A stretch of DNA of 63,903 nt from Actinomycetota bacterium (lineage in GTDB: Bacteria > Actinomycetota > Actinomycetes > Nanopelagicales > Nanopelagicaceae). Below are positions 54,797 to 63,897 of this stretch, one piece after another. Location of the stretch: positions 1 to 63,903 of the forward strand of contig CANHRM010000005.1 of assembly GCA_947463725.1 (NCBI GenBank). The letters are read 5' to 3'. A program made the position numbers and the translations under genes. The notes beneath the pieces were generated by a model that ran no database searches, had not been told where the DNA came from, and worked only from the letters and a program-made list of their open reading frames with translations. Positions within the stretch are counted from its first letter, which is position 1. Every line of letters starts with the position of its first letter.

Positions 54797-56490
54797 ATTT
54801 CAATTATCTCATCTGCAAGTTCTAGATACTTTTTCGAGTGCGAGATAACTACAACTGTAATTAATTCGCTAATATTCTTTATGTTACCTATAATGCTGTT
54901 TTCTGTAGAATCATCAAGTGCCGAAGTTGGTTCGTCCAATATAAGAATATCGGGCTTTAAGTACAAAGCTCTCGCCAGGCCAATACGCTGAACCTCCCCG
55001 CCACTTATATTTCGTCCGAAGTCATCAGATTTGGATTTTTTTAAATCAAATTTTGAGACTCCGTCTTTTGCTAATCCAGATAAACTCAACACTTCGTCCA
55101 AAATTTTAAAGTCAACATCTTCGTGAGCTACCCCAATTGCAACGTTCTCAACTAGGTTGCCTGGAATCACAACTGTGCTTTGTGGCATATAGGCAATCAC
55201 TAATCCATCGGGTTTATCACTTATATAATTGACATCTCCTAATTCTGGAATTTCATGACTCAATATCAAATTTACAAGTGTCGTTTTTCCTCTTCCTGAG
55301 TCCCCCGAGATAAGAGTTAGCCCACCTGGTCCGATTTTGCAGTTTAAATCTGAGAACAGGTACTCATCACTATCTGCAAACTTAAAGGACAGGTTTTCTA
55401 TCAATATATAGGCCCTGCTCGCCGATGGATCGTAAGTATTCATTCTTCCATTCGACTCTTTTAAGAGCCTTTTGGATTTATCCTTCAAATCTAAATACTC
55501 GTTTAAAAAACCTAGTCCTTGTTCTAAATTTGATTTAATGAACAAGATTGCACCTTGCATTCTGAGAATTGAAGGAACTACTCGAAAGGAGATTGCTAGC
55601 AGTAATGTACCCGCATGCATCGCGCGATCTAGATCTGAGATTAATAGAAATGAAATTATGGTTAATGCACCTGCGATAACAATTACAAGTTCGAGGAAAT
55701 ACTTGGGAATTTGCTGAATAAAATGTAATTTAACATTCGCGATGGCAGCTTCTTCAATCGCTGTATCTAATCTATTATCAAGAGTTGTTTTCTTCAAACG
55801 TATAGAATCAAGAAAGCTTAATGTTCCTATTCTTTCAACCCACGAACGAACATCATTCTCGCTAGAAATCTTTAAACTTCCGTTATTTTGGGCAATTTGA
55901 CCAACTTTTTTGTGCATCAGATAGAAGCTCGCAGTGAAAGTCAGTAAAAGAATCAGTAAGGTAAATGGAAAGAGTATTAATAAAGGTAAGACTAGAACGA
56001 ACAAAAGCAAAGTTTCCGAGATAAAAACTATACTGAAACCGAGTACACCGACTATTGCACATTTCGCGCCTTCGCTCATGGAAATAGGCAACGAAGTGCG
56101 GGAAAGATTCATAATTCTACGCGCTTCCAGCATTTTTATAAGGCGAAAAAAATCCAAATTCAAGCGTATTTGAATTCTTGCCATAAGATCAAACAATTTT
56201 CTTGTAACCATAAAAGATAGAATGCTCTTTAATGACAGACTAACTAAACTTATAACCAGTAAGAGGCTTATGGCATTTTTTAATGAAATTCCATGAGTGC
56301 TGAGAAAATCTACTAAACCTGTCCCGGAAGTATTATTTTTCCCAATGCCAATCAAAGTCAATGCAGATAACGAAACTACTGCGAGAAGATCTAGAAGCCC
56401 CAACATTAACTGGTATATGATCAATAATGAACTTGAGACAATTTCTTTTCTCGTGAGCGCGGAAAGAAATTGCCTATAAATTATTTTCAT
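54793..56490 (-). CDS. ABC exporter, fused membrane and ATPase domains (PglK/MsbA-like)
   Basis: 565 aa from ATG 56490, supported by AAAAGGG; a frame to 56514 lacks support. Residues 1-310 hold the six-helix membrane domain; the ATPase has Walker A LISGDSGRGKTTLVNLI, signature ISGGEVQRIGLARAL and Walker B ILILDEPTSALDD. Position in a glycan locus suggests export or flipping of lipid-linked oligosaccharide. Confidence 0.9.
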   Translation of the reverse strand: MKIIYRQFLSALTRKEIVSSSLLIIYQLMLGLLDLLAVVSLSALTLIGIGKNNTSGTGLVDFLSTHGISLKNAISLLLVISLVSLSLKSILSFMVTRKLFDLMARIQIRLNLDFFRLIKMLEARRIMNLSRTSLPISMSEGAKCAIVGVLGFSIVFISETLLLFVLVLPLLILFPFTLLILLLTFTASFYLMHKKVGQIAQNNGSLKISSENDVRSWVERIGTLSFLDSIRLKKTTLDNRLDTAIEEAAIANVKLHFIQQIPKYFLELVIVIAGALTIISFLLISDLDRAMHAGTLLLAISFRVVPSILRMQGAILFIKSNLEQGLGFLNEYLDLKDKSKRLLKESNGRMNTYDPSASRAYILIENLSFKFADSDEYLFSDLNCKIGPGGLTLISGDSGRGKTTLVNLILSHEIPELGDVNYISDKPDGLVIAYMPQSTVVIPGNLVENVAIGVAHEDVDFKILDEVLSLSGLAKDGVSKFDLKKSKSDDFGRNISGGEVQRIGLARALYLKPDILILDEPTSALDDSTENSIIGNIKNISELITVVVISHSKKYLELADEIIEI

Positions 56491-56560
56491 AATCACCCTT
56501 TTGAGACTTCGCACGTATTGATAGTATTAAACGTATAAACTTTCTTAGGAGTTTGAACTG

Positions 56561-57517
56561 TTGAACGTATTGATGAGTATAACGGATACATATGTTTATC
56601 CTTGGTATATTTCGATTTCTTCGTTTGCTTTAAAACATGACGAACGAATTAATCTCGTTGTCCAGCACGATAAGAGTTTAAGTGTCAAAAACCGAGATTT
56701 TATGAAGGATTTAATGCGGCCTTTCCAGATCGATTTGAATTTTTTGGAAATGGATAGTGATATTCTTGCTGATCTTCCTTTTGCTAAACTATGGCACCCC
56801 ATTGTCTGGTACAAGATATTTGCCCCGGATCACGATGTTTTTGAAGGAAAACCTTTTTTACACTTAGATTCTGACATGCTTACTATTGCCAGTATAAAGT
56901 TAGATTTTGATAATTTTTTGAATTCGGGGAAAGCTTTAGGCGCGGTCGTCGAACCGAGGTTACATAGAGAATTTGAGACTAGATTTCAACCTCGTGAGAA
57001 ATCGGGTTGGTATTTTAATGCTGGATTACTCTTTATTAACCAACAAAAATGGCTTGAAAATGGAATTGGACTGAGAATAAGAGAAGTGTTAAGTAAGTAT
57101 ACCGAACTACGCTTGGATTCTTTGGATCAAGATGTTCTCAATTTAGTTTTTATGGGAGATCAATTTAGGCTTAATAAATTTCTGAATTCTCACAATGAAC
57201 TTCTTTTTTCGAAAAACTTAAAGAACGGAAAGATACTGCATTTCATTTGGAAACTAAAACCTTGGCTTTTTTCTAAGGAAGATAAAAGAATTCTATGCTT
57301 ATTAGGTGTATCAAAGTATGGGCCAGCTTTTCATAAGTATTTTAATATGGAAACTGCGTGTCTTGCCAAGCAAGACAAGGTCTTGTCGGATGAATTAGAA
57401 AGTATCAGGCTAGAACTGCAACTCAGCCCGAAGTACCTTTGGGAAAATCTGACTAGGGAGTTTTTCGGGATAAAACGTAGGCTGGGATTTTTCAATATAG
57501 ATTTTAGAAAGTACTAG
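56561..57517 (+). CDS. Glycosyltransferase family 8
   Basis: 318 aa. GT-A fold with the metal-binding DxD in FLHLDSDMLTIASI, GWYFNAGLLFINQQKW and LDQDVLNLVF, and the family's late HFIWKLKPW motif (histidine). Probable TTG start at 56561 after AGGAG. Adds a hexose to a glycan; donor unknown. Last gene of the AT-rich block. Confidence 0.85.
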   Translation: MNVLMSITDTYVYPWYISISSFALKHDERINLVVQHDKSLSVKNRDFMKDLMRPFQIDLNFLEMDSDILADLPFAKLWHPIVWYKIFAPDHDVFEGKPFLHLDSDMLTIASIKLDFDNFLNSGKALGAVVEPRLHREFETRFQPREKSGWYFNAGLLFINQQKWLENGIGLRIREVLSKYTELRLDSLDQDVLNLVFMGDQFRLNKFLNSHNELLFSKNLKNGKILHFIWKLKPWLFSKEDKRILCLLGVSKYGPAFHKYFNMETACLAKQDKVLSDELESIRLELQLSPKYLWENLTREFFGIKRRLGFFNIDFRKY

Positions 57518-57578
57518 ATTCAAAGGCTGATTTTCAAATGATTTTGGATATGAGAGCGCGTTCCAATAAGGTATGCCT

Positions 57579-58541
57579 ATGCGAATTTTGATCACTGGCG
57601 GAGCCGGATTTATTGGGTCCCACCTGACTGATCGACTGGTGGCTGATGGCCATCAAATCACGATTTTAGACAACCTGGCCACTGGCCGAAAAGAAAACCT
57701 TTCAGCACATTTGGGCGGGTCAAGTGTCTCTTTCATTGAGGGATCGATCTTGGATCTGCCCCTGCTAGATGGCCTGATAAAAGATACGGAATACGTGTTC
57801 CATTTGGCTGCAGCCGTTGGCGTATTTAACATCGTTAATCACCCGCTAGAAAGCTTGATGACCAATATTCGAGGCACCGAAAATGTACTCGAATCTGCAC
57901 ATAAGTATTCAAAACCAGTATTCGTAACTAGTAGCAGCGAAGTTTATGGCAAGAATATCTCTGATTCTCTTAAAGAATCAGATGACCGAATTCTTGGTGC
58001 GCCAGTCACTTTGCGATGGTCATATAGCGAAGCTAAGGCGATTGATGAATCACTTGCTTATGCATATTGGGTTGAGAAGAAGCTTGAAACTCGAATTGTT
58101 AGATTCTTTAACACTGTAGGACCCCGCCAACTAGGTGCATACGGCATGGTTGTCCCGCGCTTTGTCCAATTTGCGCTTAAGAATGAACCAATTACCGTTT
58201 ATGGCAATGGTGAACAAACTAGATGCTTTGGGCATGTTTTAGATGCTGTTGACGCGGTTGTAAGAATTGCTTTTGCGGAAAACACAATCGGCAAAGTTAT
58301 CAATATTGGCAACGACTTCGAGATATCAATTAATGATTTAGCGAGAAAAGTAATCGAGCAAACTAACTCAAAAAGCGAAATTGTTTATGTGCCTTATGAA
58401 GAGGCTTACGGTGATGGTTTCGAAGACATGGAACGTCGAGTGCCAAATATCGAATTAATCAAGTCTTTAGTCGGTTGGGTACCAAAAAGTGATCTATCAA
58501 CCATGATTTCTGATATTGCTCAATTTATCCAAAGTAAATAA
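57579..58541 (+). CDS. NAD-dependent nucleotide-sugar epimerase/dehydratase
   Basis: 320 aa. ATG 57579 (MRILITGGAGFIGSHL) is chosen because TAAGGT ends 6 nt upstream. SDR features: GGAGFIGS, HLAAAVGV, VTSSSEVYG and catalytic YSEAK. RFFNTVGPRQLGAYGMVVPRFV resembles UDP-glucuronate decarboxylases and UDP-glucose 4-epimerases; which reaction is open. Base composition is host-like again. Its stop abuts that of the next gene with no space. Confidence 0.88.
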   Translation: MRILITGGAGFIGSHLTDRLVADGHQITILDNLATGRKENLSAHLGGSSVSFIEGSILDLPLLDGLIKDTEYVFHLAAAVGVFNIVNHPLESLMTNIRGTENVLESAHKYSKPVFVTSSSEVYGKNISDSLKESDDRILGAPVTLRWSYSEAKAIDESLAYAYWVEKKLETRIVRFFNTVGPRQLGAYGMVVPRFVQFALKNEPITVYGNGEQTRCFGHVLDAVDAVVRIAFAENTIGKVINIGNDFEISINDLARKVIEQTNSKSEIVYVPYEEAYGDGFEDMERRVPNIELIKSLVGWVPKSDLSTMISDIAQFIQSK

Positions 58542-59795
58542 TTAAAGAAGCTCAACTCCGGTTAAGCCACCGTAGTTATTGGTGCAATCTAAAACCGGGA
58601 TACCGCGATCAAGAATTGACTTAACGTCCATTCCTGCCTGATTAGTGGCCACGACAGCAACATCACAATCCCATGCTTCAGTTACAGGTTTAGTGCCTTC
58701 CCAAAGTGGCACAAGTGGATCTACCCAGGCAACTTCAGCACCTCTAGCCACTAGAGCTGCTCGTAGAGCACTCGCTGGGGTTTCTCTAACGTCACCAACG
58801 CCAGGTTTATATGCCACCCCCATAATCAACACCTTGGGCGAACCTGTTGAGCCCTTGGCTAGAGCTAGCGCCCGCTCTGCGACATAGATTGGCATTTGAT
58901 TGGCTATCTCATCTGAGCGCTCTACCAAGCTGGCTACCTGACCACTTTGACGAGCCCACCAGGTTAAGTAGAGAGGGTCAACGGGAATGCAGTGTCCACC
59001 AATACCTACGCCTGGTCTAAACGGCATGAATCCATAGGGTTTGGTTGCCGCGGCATTAATTACCTCGTGCACATTAATTCCTTGAGCACTACACAACTGG
59101 GTGAACTCATTAATCATCGCAATATTTACGAGGCGAAAAGTATTTTCAAGAATCTTTGCGGCTTCAGCAATTTCAGGCGTCGCTGTAGCAACTACCGAAT
59201 CACAAATTGAATTATAAAATGCCAAGGCACGAGCTTGAGATTCTTCATCAATACCACCCACTAAGCGTGGCGTATTTTTCTGATCCCAAACTGGATCCCC
59301 TGGATTAACTCGCTCGGGTGCTGATGCAAAATAGAGTTTCTTTACATCTTGCGATTTCAGATTATTGACTAACGGAATTATTATCTTTCGCAATGTCCCT
59401 GGGTATGAGGTTGATTCGCTAATTAGTAAAGATTCATCAGATAGAAATGGGGCAACCTCTTTGGTGGCGCTCTCGAGTAATTCAAGATCTGGCTCACGAG
59501 CATCATTCAACGGAGTTGGCACACAAATAGTCACAACTGAAGCTGCAGATACCTCAGCCGGATTATTCGTTGCAAAATATTTCTTTGCTGCGATTGCCTT
59601 TGCGAGTCTTTCATTAGATATATCTTCTACCGGGCTAGATCCTTGATTGAGTTGCTCTACCCGTCCCAAAGACTTTTCAATACCGATAACCAACCAGCCA
59701 GCATCTACTGCCGCCATGGCTAAAGGAAGACCAACATAGCCCTGACCGATGATCGCCAATACTTTTGAACGATCACTTAAATCTATCCCGGCCAT
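58542..59795 (-). CDS. UDP-sugar dehydrogenase (WecC/VipA-like)
   Basis: 417 aa. Two Rossmann-type domains: IIGQGYVGLPLAMAAVDAGW for NAD; catalytic cysteine in PGVGIGGHCIPVDPLYL; third domain KVLIMGVAYKPGVGDVRETPA. It oxidises a UDP-N-acetylhexosamine (ManNAc or GlcNAc type) to the uronic acid, which would supply a carboxyl for the amidotransferase upstream (inference). Confidence 0.93.
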   Translation of the reverse strand: MAGIDLSDRSKVLAIIGQGYVGLPLAMAAVDAGWLVIGIEKSLGRVEQLNQGSSPVEDISNERLAKAIAAKKYFATNNPAEVSAASVVTICVPTPLNDAREPDLELLESATKEVAPFLSDESLLISESTSYPGTLRKIIIPLVNNLKSQDVKKLYFASAPERVNPGDPVWDQKNTPRLVGGIDEESQARALAFYNSICDSVVATATPEIAEAAKILENTFRLVNIAMINEFTQLCSAQGINVHEVINAAATKPYGFMPFRPGVGIGGHCIPVDPLYLTWWARQSGQVASLVERSDEIANQMPIYVAERALALAKGSTGSPKVLIMGVAYKPGVGDVRETPASALRAALVARGAEVAWVDPLVPLWEGTKPVTEAWDCDVAVVATNQAGMDVKSILDRGIPVLDCTNNYGGLTGVELL

Positions 59796-59866
59796 GTTTA
59801 TTAAAACCCCAGATTTCTTATTGAAGGTTCAAAATCAATCATTTTGAACTTGATAATCCCCACAGC

Positions 59867-61720
59867 CTATCCAACCAAAAGAGCTGAAGCGTCGATATCT
59901 GACTGACTTCCGGGGTAATTATTCTTAATTAAAGCAGCTATTTCTTGTGCCGAAGCCTTATCACCTGCTGATTGGTAATCCTTTATCAACTCAATCAAAC
60001 TTGCATTGTTCCAAGGATCAAGCTCTTTTAGACGCTCGCGATACTTGATTGCTTCTGGTCGCTTGTTCAAAGCCTCATACGCAAATGCAGCAAAATAATT
60101 ACCGTAGTACGAACGTGGGTCAATTTTGTTAATCTGATCTATCATCGAGAATGCTTCATTTGTGGCATTCTGAGTGAAAGCCAGATTTGCAAGTTGTGCT
60201 AAGTATTGCGGGTCATCGCTTGCGGCTTTAGATTCTGAAACGAGTACTGCAACATAGGTTTGGGTTGTGTAAGAACTAGCATTACTTTTTAAGTTATAAA
60301 GTGCCGAGGATTTTCCAAGAACCGGAACGACTAACAAGAGAACCAAAATTGCAGCAATAAAACTCATTGCATATGAAACTGGAAAAATACTTTCAGATTT
60401 CAAGGATTTTATTGATTTTCCTTTAGTTGAATTCTCTTTTTGCTCCAGAGATTTGGTATCGGTCTGCGCGCTACTTGATGAGACTGCGATAAGTACGCCA
60501 CCGGTGATCCAGAGCCAGACCCCCACGCCGATATTGTCGATAGTTACTATATTGATTGCAATTGTTGCCAACCAGATACCAAGAACTGCACTGACTTTAA
60601 ATTTATTCTCACCTTGAGATTTGATTACTGTTTTAATGCCTAGATACGTAATGAATGAAATTAGTAGCACGTAAGGTATGAATAAAACTAATCCTCCAGT
60701 TGCTAGTAATTGCATATAAACGCTGTGCGCATTATCTGTGACTTGACCCTGTGCAACTTGATTCTGAACCGCGTATTGGCGGTAATACTCGCCAAAACGA
60801 TCTACACCTACACCAAAGATTGGGTGGTCTTTAAACATACCAATTGCAGCGTTCCAGTAATCAAGACGGTTTCTTAGCGTGCCTTGATAAAGCTTGCTTG
60901 CCAAGGGGCCAATATTAAGCACGGCAAGCACTACCGGAGTGCCTAATAGAGCAGCTAGAAGCAGGCTTGCTTGACCATATTTGCGATTCATTAACCAAAT
61001 TTTGACCAAGATAATTACAGCAGCACCAATCGCAAAGCCAAATACTCCTTGAATTGAACCAGAACGCTTAAGAATATATAGATCAGCCAGTAAGCCGACT
61101 GTATAGATAACTTGAAACTTCCGCTCTTTCGCAGCAAGCGCTAGATAAAGAATTGCGATACCGGCAAGACCTAGAAAGCCTGAAGTGAAGTTTGGGTTTC
61201 CAAGAGTTGTGATGAATGGGTTGTAATCAATTTTCCAACCAACTGGATCTTTCCCAAGTCCTTGAAGAAACCCATAGAAAGTAAGCAGCAAACCCGCGAT
61301 GCCGAAGAAAGTAAAGTATCGGTTTACTGATTTCAGATTAAAAACAAGGGATCCGGCCAGCATAAGGATCAGCATTGCAAAATAAGATAGAAAACCGTTA
61401 TTTCGGTGGAACTCACCGAAAATTGCTGTGTATTTAACATCTGTTGCCATGGTGGCAACCACTAATCCAATAGCGAAGAGAGAGATTAGGTAAATAGCTA
61501 TTCTTTGGTTTCCTGATGTTAAACGAAGTGAACTTAAGATTTCTGGTAAAGCAAGGCCCAAAACAATCGCGGCAACAAGAACCAGCACAAACATCTTAGG
61601 TAAGTTGATTGGGTCTTCAAGTTTGGTCCAGATAGTCAAGGTGGTTAAAACCCCACCAAAGAGAATAAAACTCTGAACTTTCTTGGCTTCAGACTCACTC
61701 AATGCTCTGGCTAATTTCAT
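59867..61720 (-). CDS. O-antigen ligase/polymerase family protein with C-terminal TPR-like region
   Basis: 617 aa. About 11-12 membrane helices; the Wzy_C/WaaL loop is seen in GNPNFTSGFLGLAGIA and PIFGVGVDRFGEYYRQYA, with DNAHSVYMQLLATGGLV. From about residue 465 the protein is soluble and helical (TPR-like, ALNKRPEAIKYRERLKELDPWNNASLIELIK). It joins or polymerises surface glycan repeat units. TACTCT stands 6 nt before the ATG on the minus strand. Confidence 0.9.
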   Translation of the reverse strand: MKLARALSESEAKKVQSFILFGGVLTTLTIWTKLEDPINLPKMFVLVLVAAIVLGLALPEILSSLRLTSGNQRIAIYLISLFAIGLVVATMATDVKYTAIFGEFHRNNGFLSYFAMLILMLAGSLVFNLKSVNRYFTFFGIAGLLLTFYGFLQGLGKDPVGWKIDYNPFITTLGNPNFTSGFLGLAGIAILYLALAAKERKFQVIYTVGLLADLYILKRSGSIQGVFGFAIGAAVIILVKIWLMNRKYGQASLLLAALLGTPVVLAVLNIGPLASKLYQGTLRNRLDYWNAAIGMFKDHPIFGVGVDRFGEYYRQYAVQNQVAQGQVTDNAHSVYMQLLATGGLVLFIPYVLLISFITYLGIKTVIKSQGENKFKVSAVLGIWLATIAINIVTIDNIGVGVWLWITGGVLIAVSSSSAQTDTKSLEQKENSTKGKSIKSLKSESIFPVSYAMSFIAAILVLLLVVPVLGKSSALYNLKSNASSYTTQTYVAVLVSESKAASDDPQYLAQLANLAFTQNATNEAFSMIDQINKIDPRSYYGNYFAAFAYEALNKRPEAIKYRERLKELDPWNNASLIELIKDYQSAGDKASAQEIAALIKNNYPGSQSDIDASALLVG

Positions 61721-61785
61721 GTCTTAAGAGTACCGAAGCTGTTTAAATAATAAGTAAGCAAACCAAGAATTACTTACATAAAAGG

Positions 61786-61821
61786 CCGAAGCCCGGTTCC
61801 TGTAAAGGAACCGGGCTTCGG
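61786..61821. terminator. Intrinsic terminator after the S-layer-like gene
   Basis: CCGAAGCCCGGTTCC (61786-61800) and GGAACCGGGCTTCGG (61807-61821) form a perfect 15-bp stem with a 6-nt loop; on the minus strand CCTTTTATG follows, on the plus strand GTTTGG. Confidence 0.9.
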
Positions 61822-61863
61822 GTTTGGAGTCTTTTTAACGGACTCCCATGAAGCTTGGGCTAA

Positions 61864-63801
61864 TTAAGCCTTAACCTTCTTTGCAATCTTGGCAACTAGG
61901 TTGCTCAAGGTTGTGACCTTTGCATTCAAAGCAGCCATAAGAGCAGCTACCTTGGCAGAAAGTTCAGCAACTGCTGCTGTTGCAGCATCTGCAGATTCTT
62001 TTGCATCATTAGCAGCAGCTGTTGCAGCATCTGCAGCTTCAGCAGCTGATAGAGCAGCATCAGTTGCAGCGTTAGCTGCATCTAGAGCATCTTGTGCGAT
62101 TGCGCCAGCAGCTTCAGCAGCCGCTACAGCCATTTCGCCTGCTTCTACGGCTGCAGCTGCAGCATCCTGAGCAGCGATTGTTGCAGCATCTGCTGCCTCA
62201 ATTGCCTGATCAGCAGCATCCTTTGCATTGTTACCTGCATCGATTGCTTCGTTAGCAGCATCAGTTGCTTCTTGAGCAGCTGTTAGAGCTGGGTTTGTGA
62301 TAGTTGCTGAAAGTGTTGCAACTGTACGTGTACCTGCAGCAGCAATGATTACTGCTTCGGTATCGATTGCTGAACCAACTGTTGCAGTAAGTGTGAACTT
62401 ACCTGGTGTAGCTGGAGCATAAAGTACATAAGTAGCAACGCCAGCAGCGAACACTGGTGAAGCAACTAGTGTTGCTGATGCACCTGTCAACTGGAAGTTA
62501 GGAGATGGAGCAGCAACGAATGCTGCGCGAGCACCATCAGCTACGCCTGCAGCTGTGACTGTAAGTGTCATCTTCTCGCCTGCTTCATAAGAATCCTTAT
62601 CGAATGCCCATGAAAGCTTTGGAGCTGTTAGAGGAAGAATTGTTACAACTGAAGTTGTTACAACTGTTCCAGCAGTTAGTGTGATTGTTGCTGTTCCGGC
62701 CTTTACGCCTAGAACAGTAGCAACTGCACCTGAATATGTAACTGATGCAATTGTTGCATCAGATGATGCAGCAGCAGTTAGCGTTGGAGCAGCTGTTGCG
62801 TTTGCGTTCACATCTGCACCAGCAACTGTAAGTGTGCCTGATTCAGTAACGCCGATGTTCTTGTTAGAAGCAGTTACTGACATTGTGGTCATAGTTCCTA
62901 GGAACTTTAATGTCTTAGTTGTAACAGTTGTTCCAACTGTGATTGTGATAGTTGCTGAACCTGTACGGCCATCAGCGTATACGTAGAATTCTGAGTCAGC
63001 GGCTGTCGCTGCAGCTACTGTTACAGATGGTCCACGTGCAGCGCCATTTGATGAAACGGTATCAACCGAACCAGCACCTGAAATTGCAACTGTTACTGCC
63101 TTTGCTGAAGCTGTAGACATACTTGTGAGCTTTGCAGCGTCTAGGTATTGCTTTGTTGAGATTTGAGCAACAGCAGTTGAAGATGCTGTAGCAGATGCTG
63201 TAAGTGTTGTTGAATCAGCAGTTGCTGTTCCAAGTGTTGTGCTAATGAACGCAGTTGAACCCAATAGTTCTTGTGCTGTTACAACAACTGTCCATGTCTT
63301 AGTTCCAATAACAACTGCTGTTGGGTTAGCATTTGAAGTAGAAGTAATTGTGAATGTGTATGTACCAACTTTATTTGGAGCTACTGAGAACTTTGTGCGG
63401 CCTGATACTAGAGCTGATGCTCCAGCATTTACGCCAACAGTTCCAGCTGTGGTCTGATTTGCTAGACCATTTGAGCCTGTTGCAGTTGAAGCAGTAGCTG
63501 TATCAATTGCTGTTAGTACCAAGTTGGCACCTGTTACTGAAGCAATTGATGTATTAGTTGCATCTGCTGGGAATGTTGCAAGCGCGATAGTTGAAGTAAC
63601 TGAATCTGCTGTGCCAAAGTAACCAGCAATTGTTACTGTTGTTGAGGCCGTCGCACCCAAAACTACTGTTGAAGTAGCGTCTGAGATTGTCTGTGAGGCG
63701 TTAAGGACTGTTGCGTTTGAAGGCGCAACTGACATAACACCAAAGCCCAACGCAGCAACAGTTACAAGCGCGATGCGCTTGAAAGTTGTCTTTGTAGACA
63801 T
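61864..63801 (-). CDS. Large secreted S-layer-like protein with Ala-rich helical C-terminus
   Basis: 645 aa. Signal peptide MSTKTTFKRIALVTVAALGF, cleavage near PSNAT. Residues 30-490 are Thr/Ala/Ser/Val-rich beta domains (Ig-like, e.g. LTVAGADVNANATAAPTLTA and KLSWAFDKDSYEAGEKMTLTV). Residues about 505-645 form a long Ala-rich helix with repeats of the AADAA/ANDA type, ending AKIAKKVKA, suitable for oligomer assembly or wall contact. AAAGGAA precedes the ATG, codon use is very uniform and a strong terminator follows, as in highly expressed genes. S-layer role is inference. Confidence 0.8.
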   Translation of the reverse strand: MSTKTTFKRIALVTVAALGFGVMSVAPSNATVLNASQTISDATSTVVLGATASTTVTIAGYFGTADSVTSTIALATFPADATNTSIASVTGANLVLTAIDTATASTATGSNGLANQTTAGTVGVNAGASALVSGRTKFSVAPNKVGTYTFTITSTSNANPTAVVIGTKTWTVVVTAQELLGSTAFISTTLGTATADSTTLTASATASSTAVAQISTKQYLDAAKLTSMSTASAKAVTVAISGAGSVDTVSSNGAARGPSVTVAAATAADSEFYVYADGRTGSATITITVGTTVTTKTLKFLGTMTTMSVTASNKNIGVTESGTLTVAGADVNANATAAPTLTAAASSDATIASVTYSGAVATVLGVKAGTATITLTAGTVVTTSVVTILPLTAPKLSWAFDKDSYEAGEKMTLTVTAAGVADGARAAFVAAPSPNFQLTGASATLVASPVFAAGVATYVLYAPATPGKFTLTATVGSAIDTEAVIIAAAGTRTVATLSATITNPALTAAQEATDAANEAIDAGNNAKDAADQAIEAADAATIAAQDAAAAAVEAGEMAVAAAEAAGAIAQDALDAANAATDAALSAAEAADAATAAANDAKESADAATAAVAELSAKVAALMAALNAKVTTLSNLVAKIAKKVKA

Positions 63802-63872
63802 TTGTTTCCTTTCGATAGTCGATTCGAGGACGATCCCCGATTCGGCTTGGATAGTTTTTAGGCCATCCTCTC

Positions 63873-63897
63873 GATGAATCGCACGTGCTGATTCATC
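63873..63897. promoter_or_regulatory. Inverted repeat upstream of the S-layer-like gene
   Basis: GATGAATC (63873-63880) and GATTCATC (63890-63897) are a perfect 8-bp inverted repeat with a 9-nt spacer, about 75 bp upstream of the start on the minus strand. CGATTCG occurs twice nearer the gene (63821 and 63838 region). It may be an operator or a 5' hairpin. Confidence 0.45.

Noticed and set aside
61889-62286. Plus-strand ORFs opposite the S-layer-like C-terminus
   Set aside because: Produced by the Ala-rich repeat on the other strand; no start signals.
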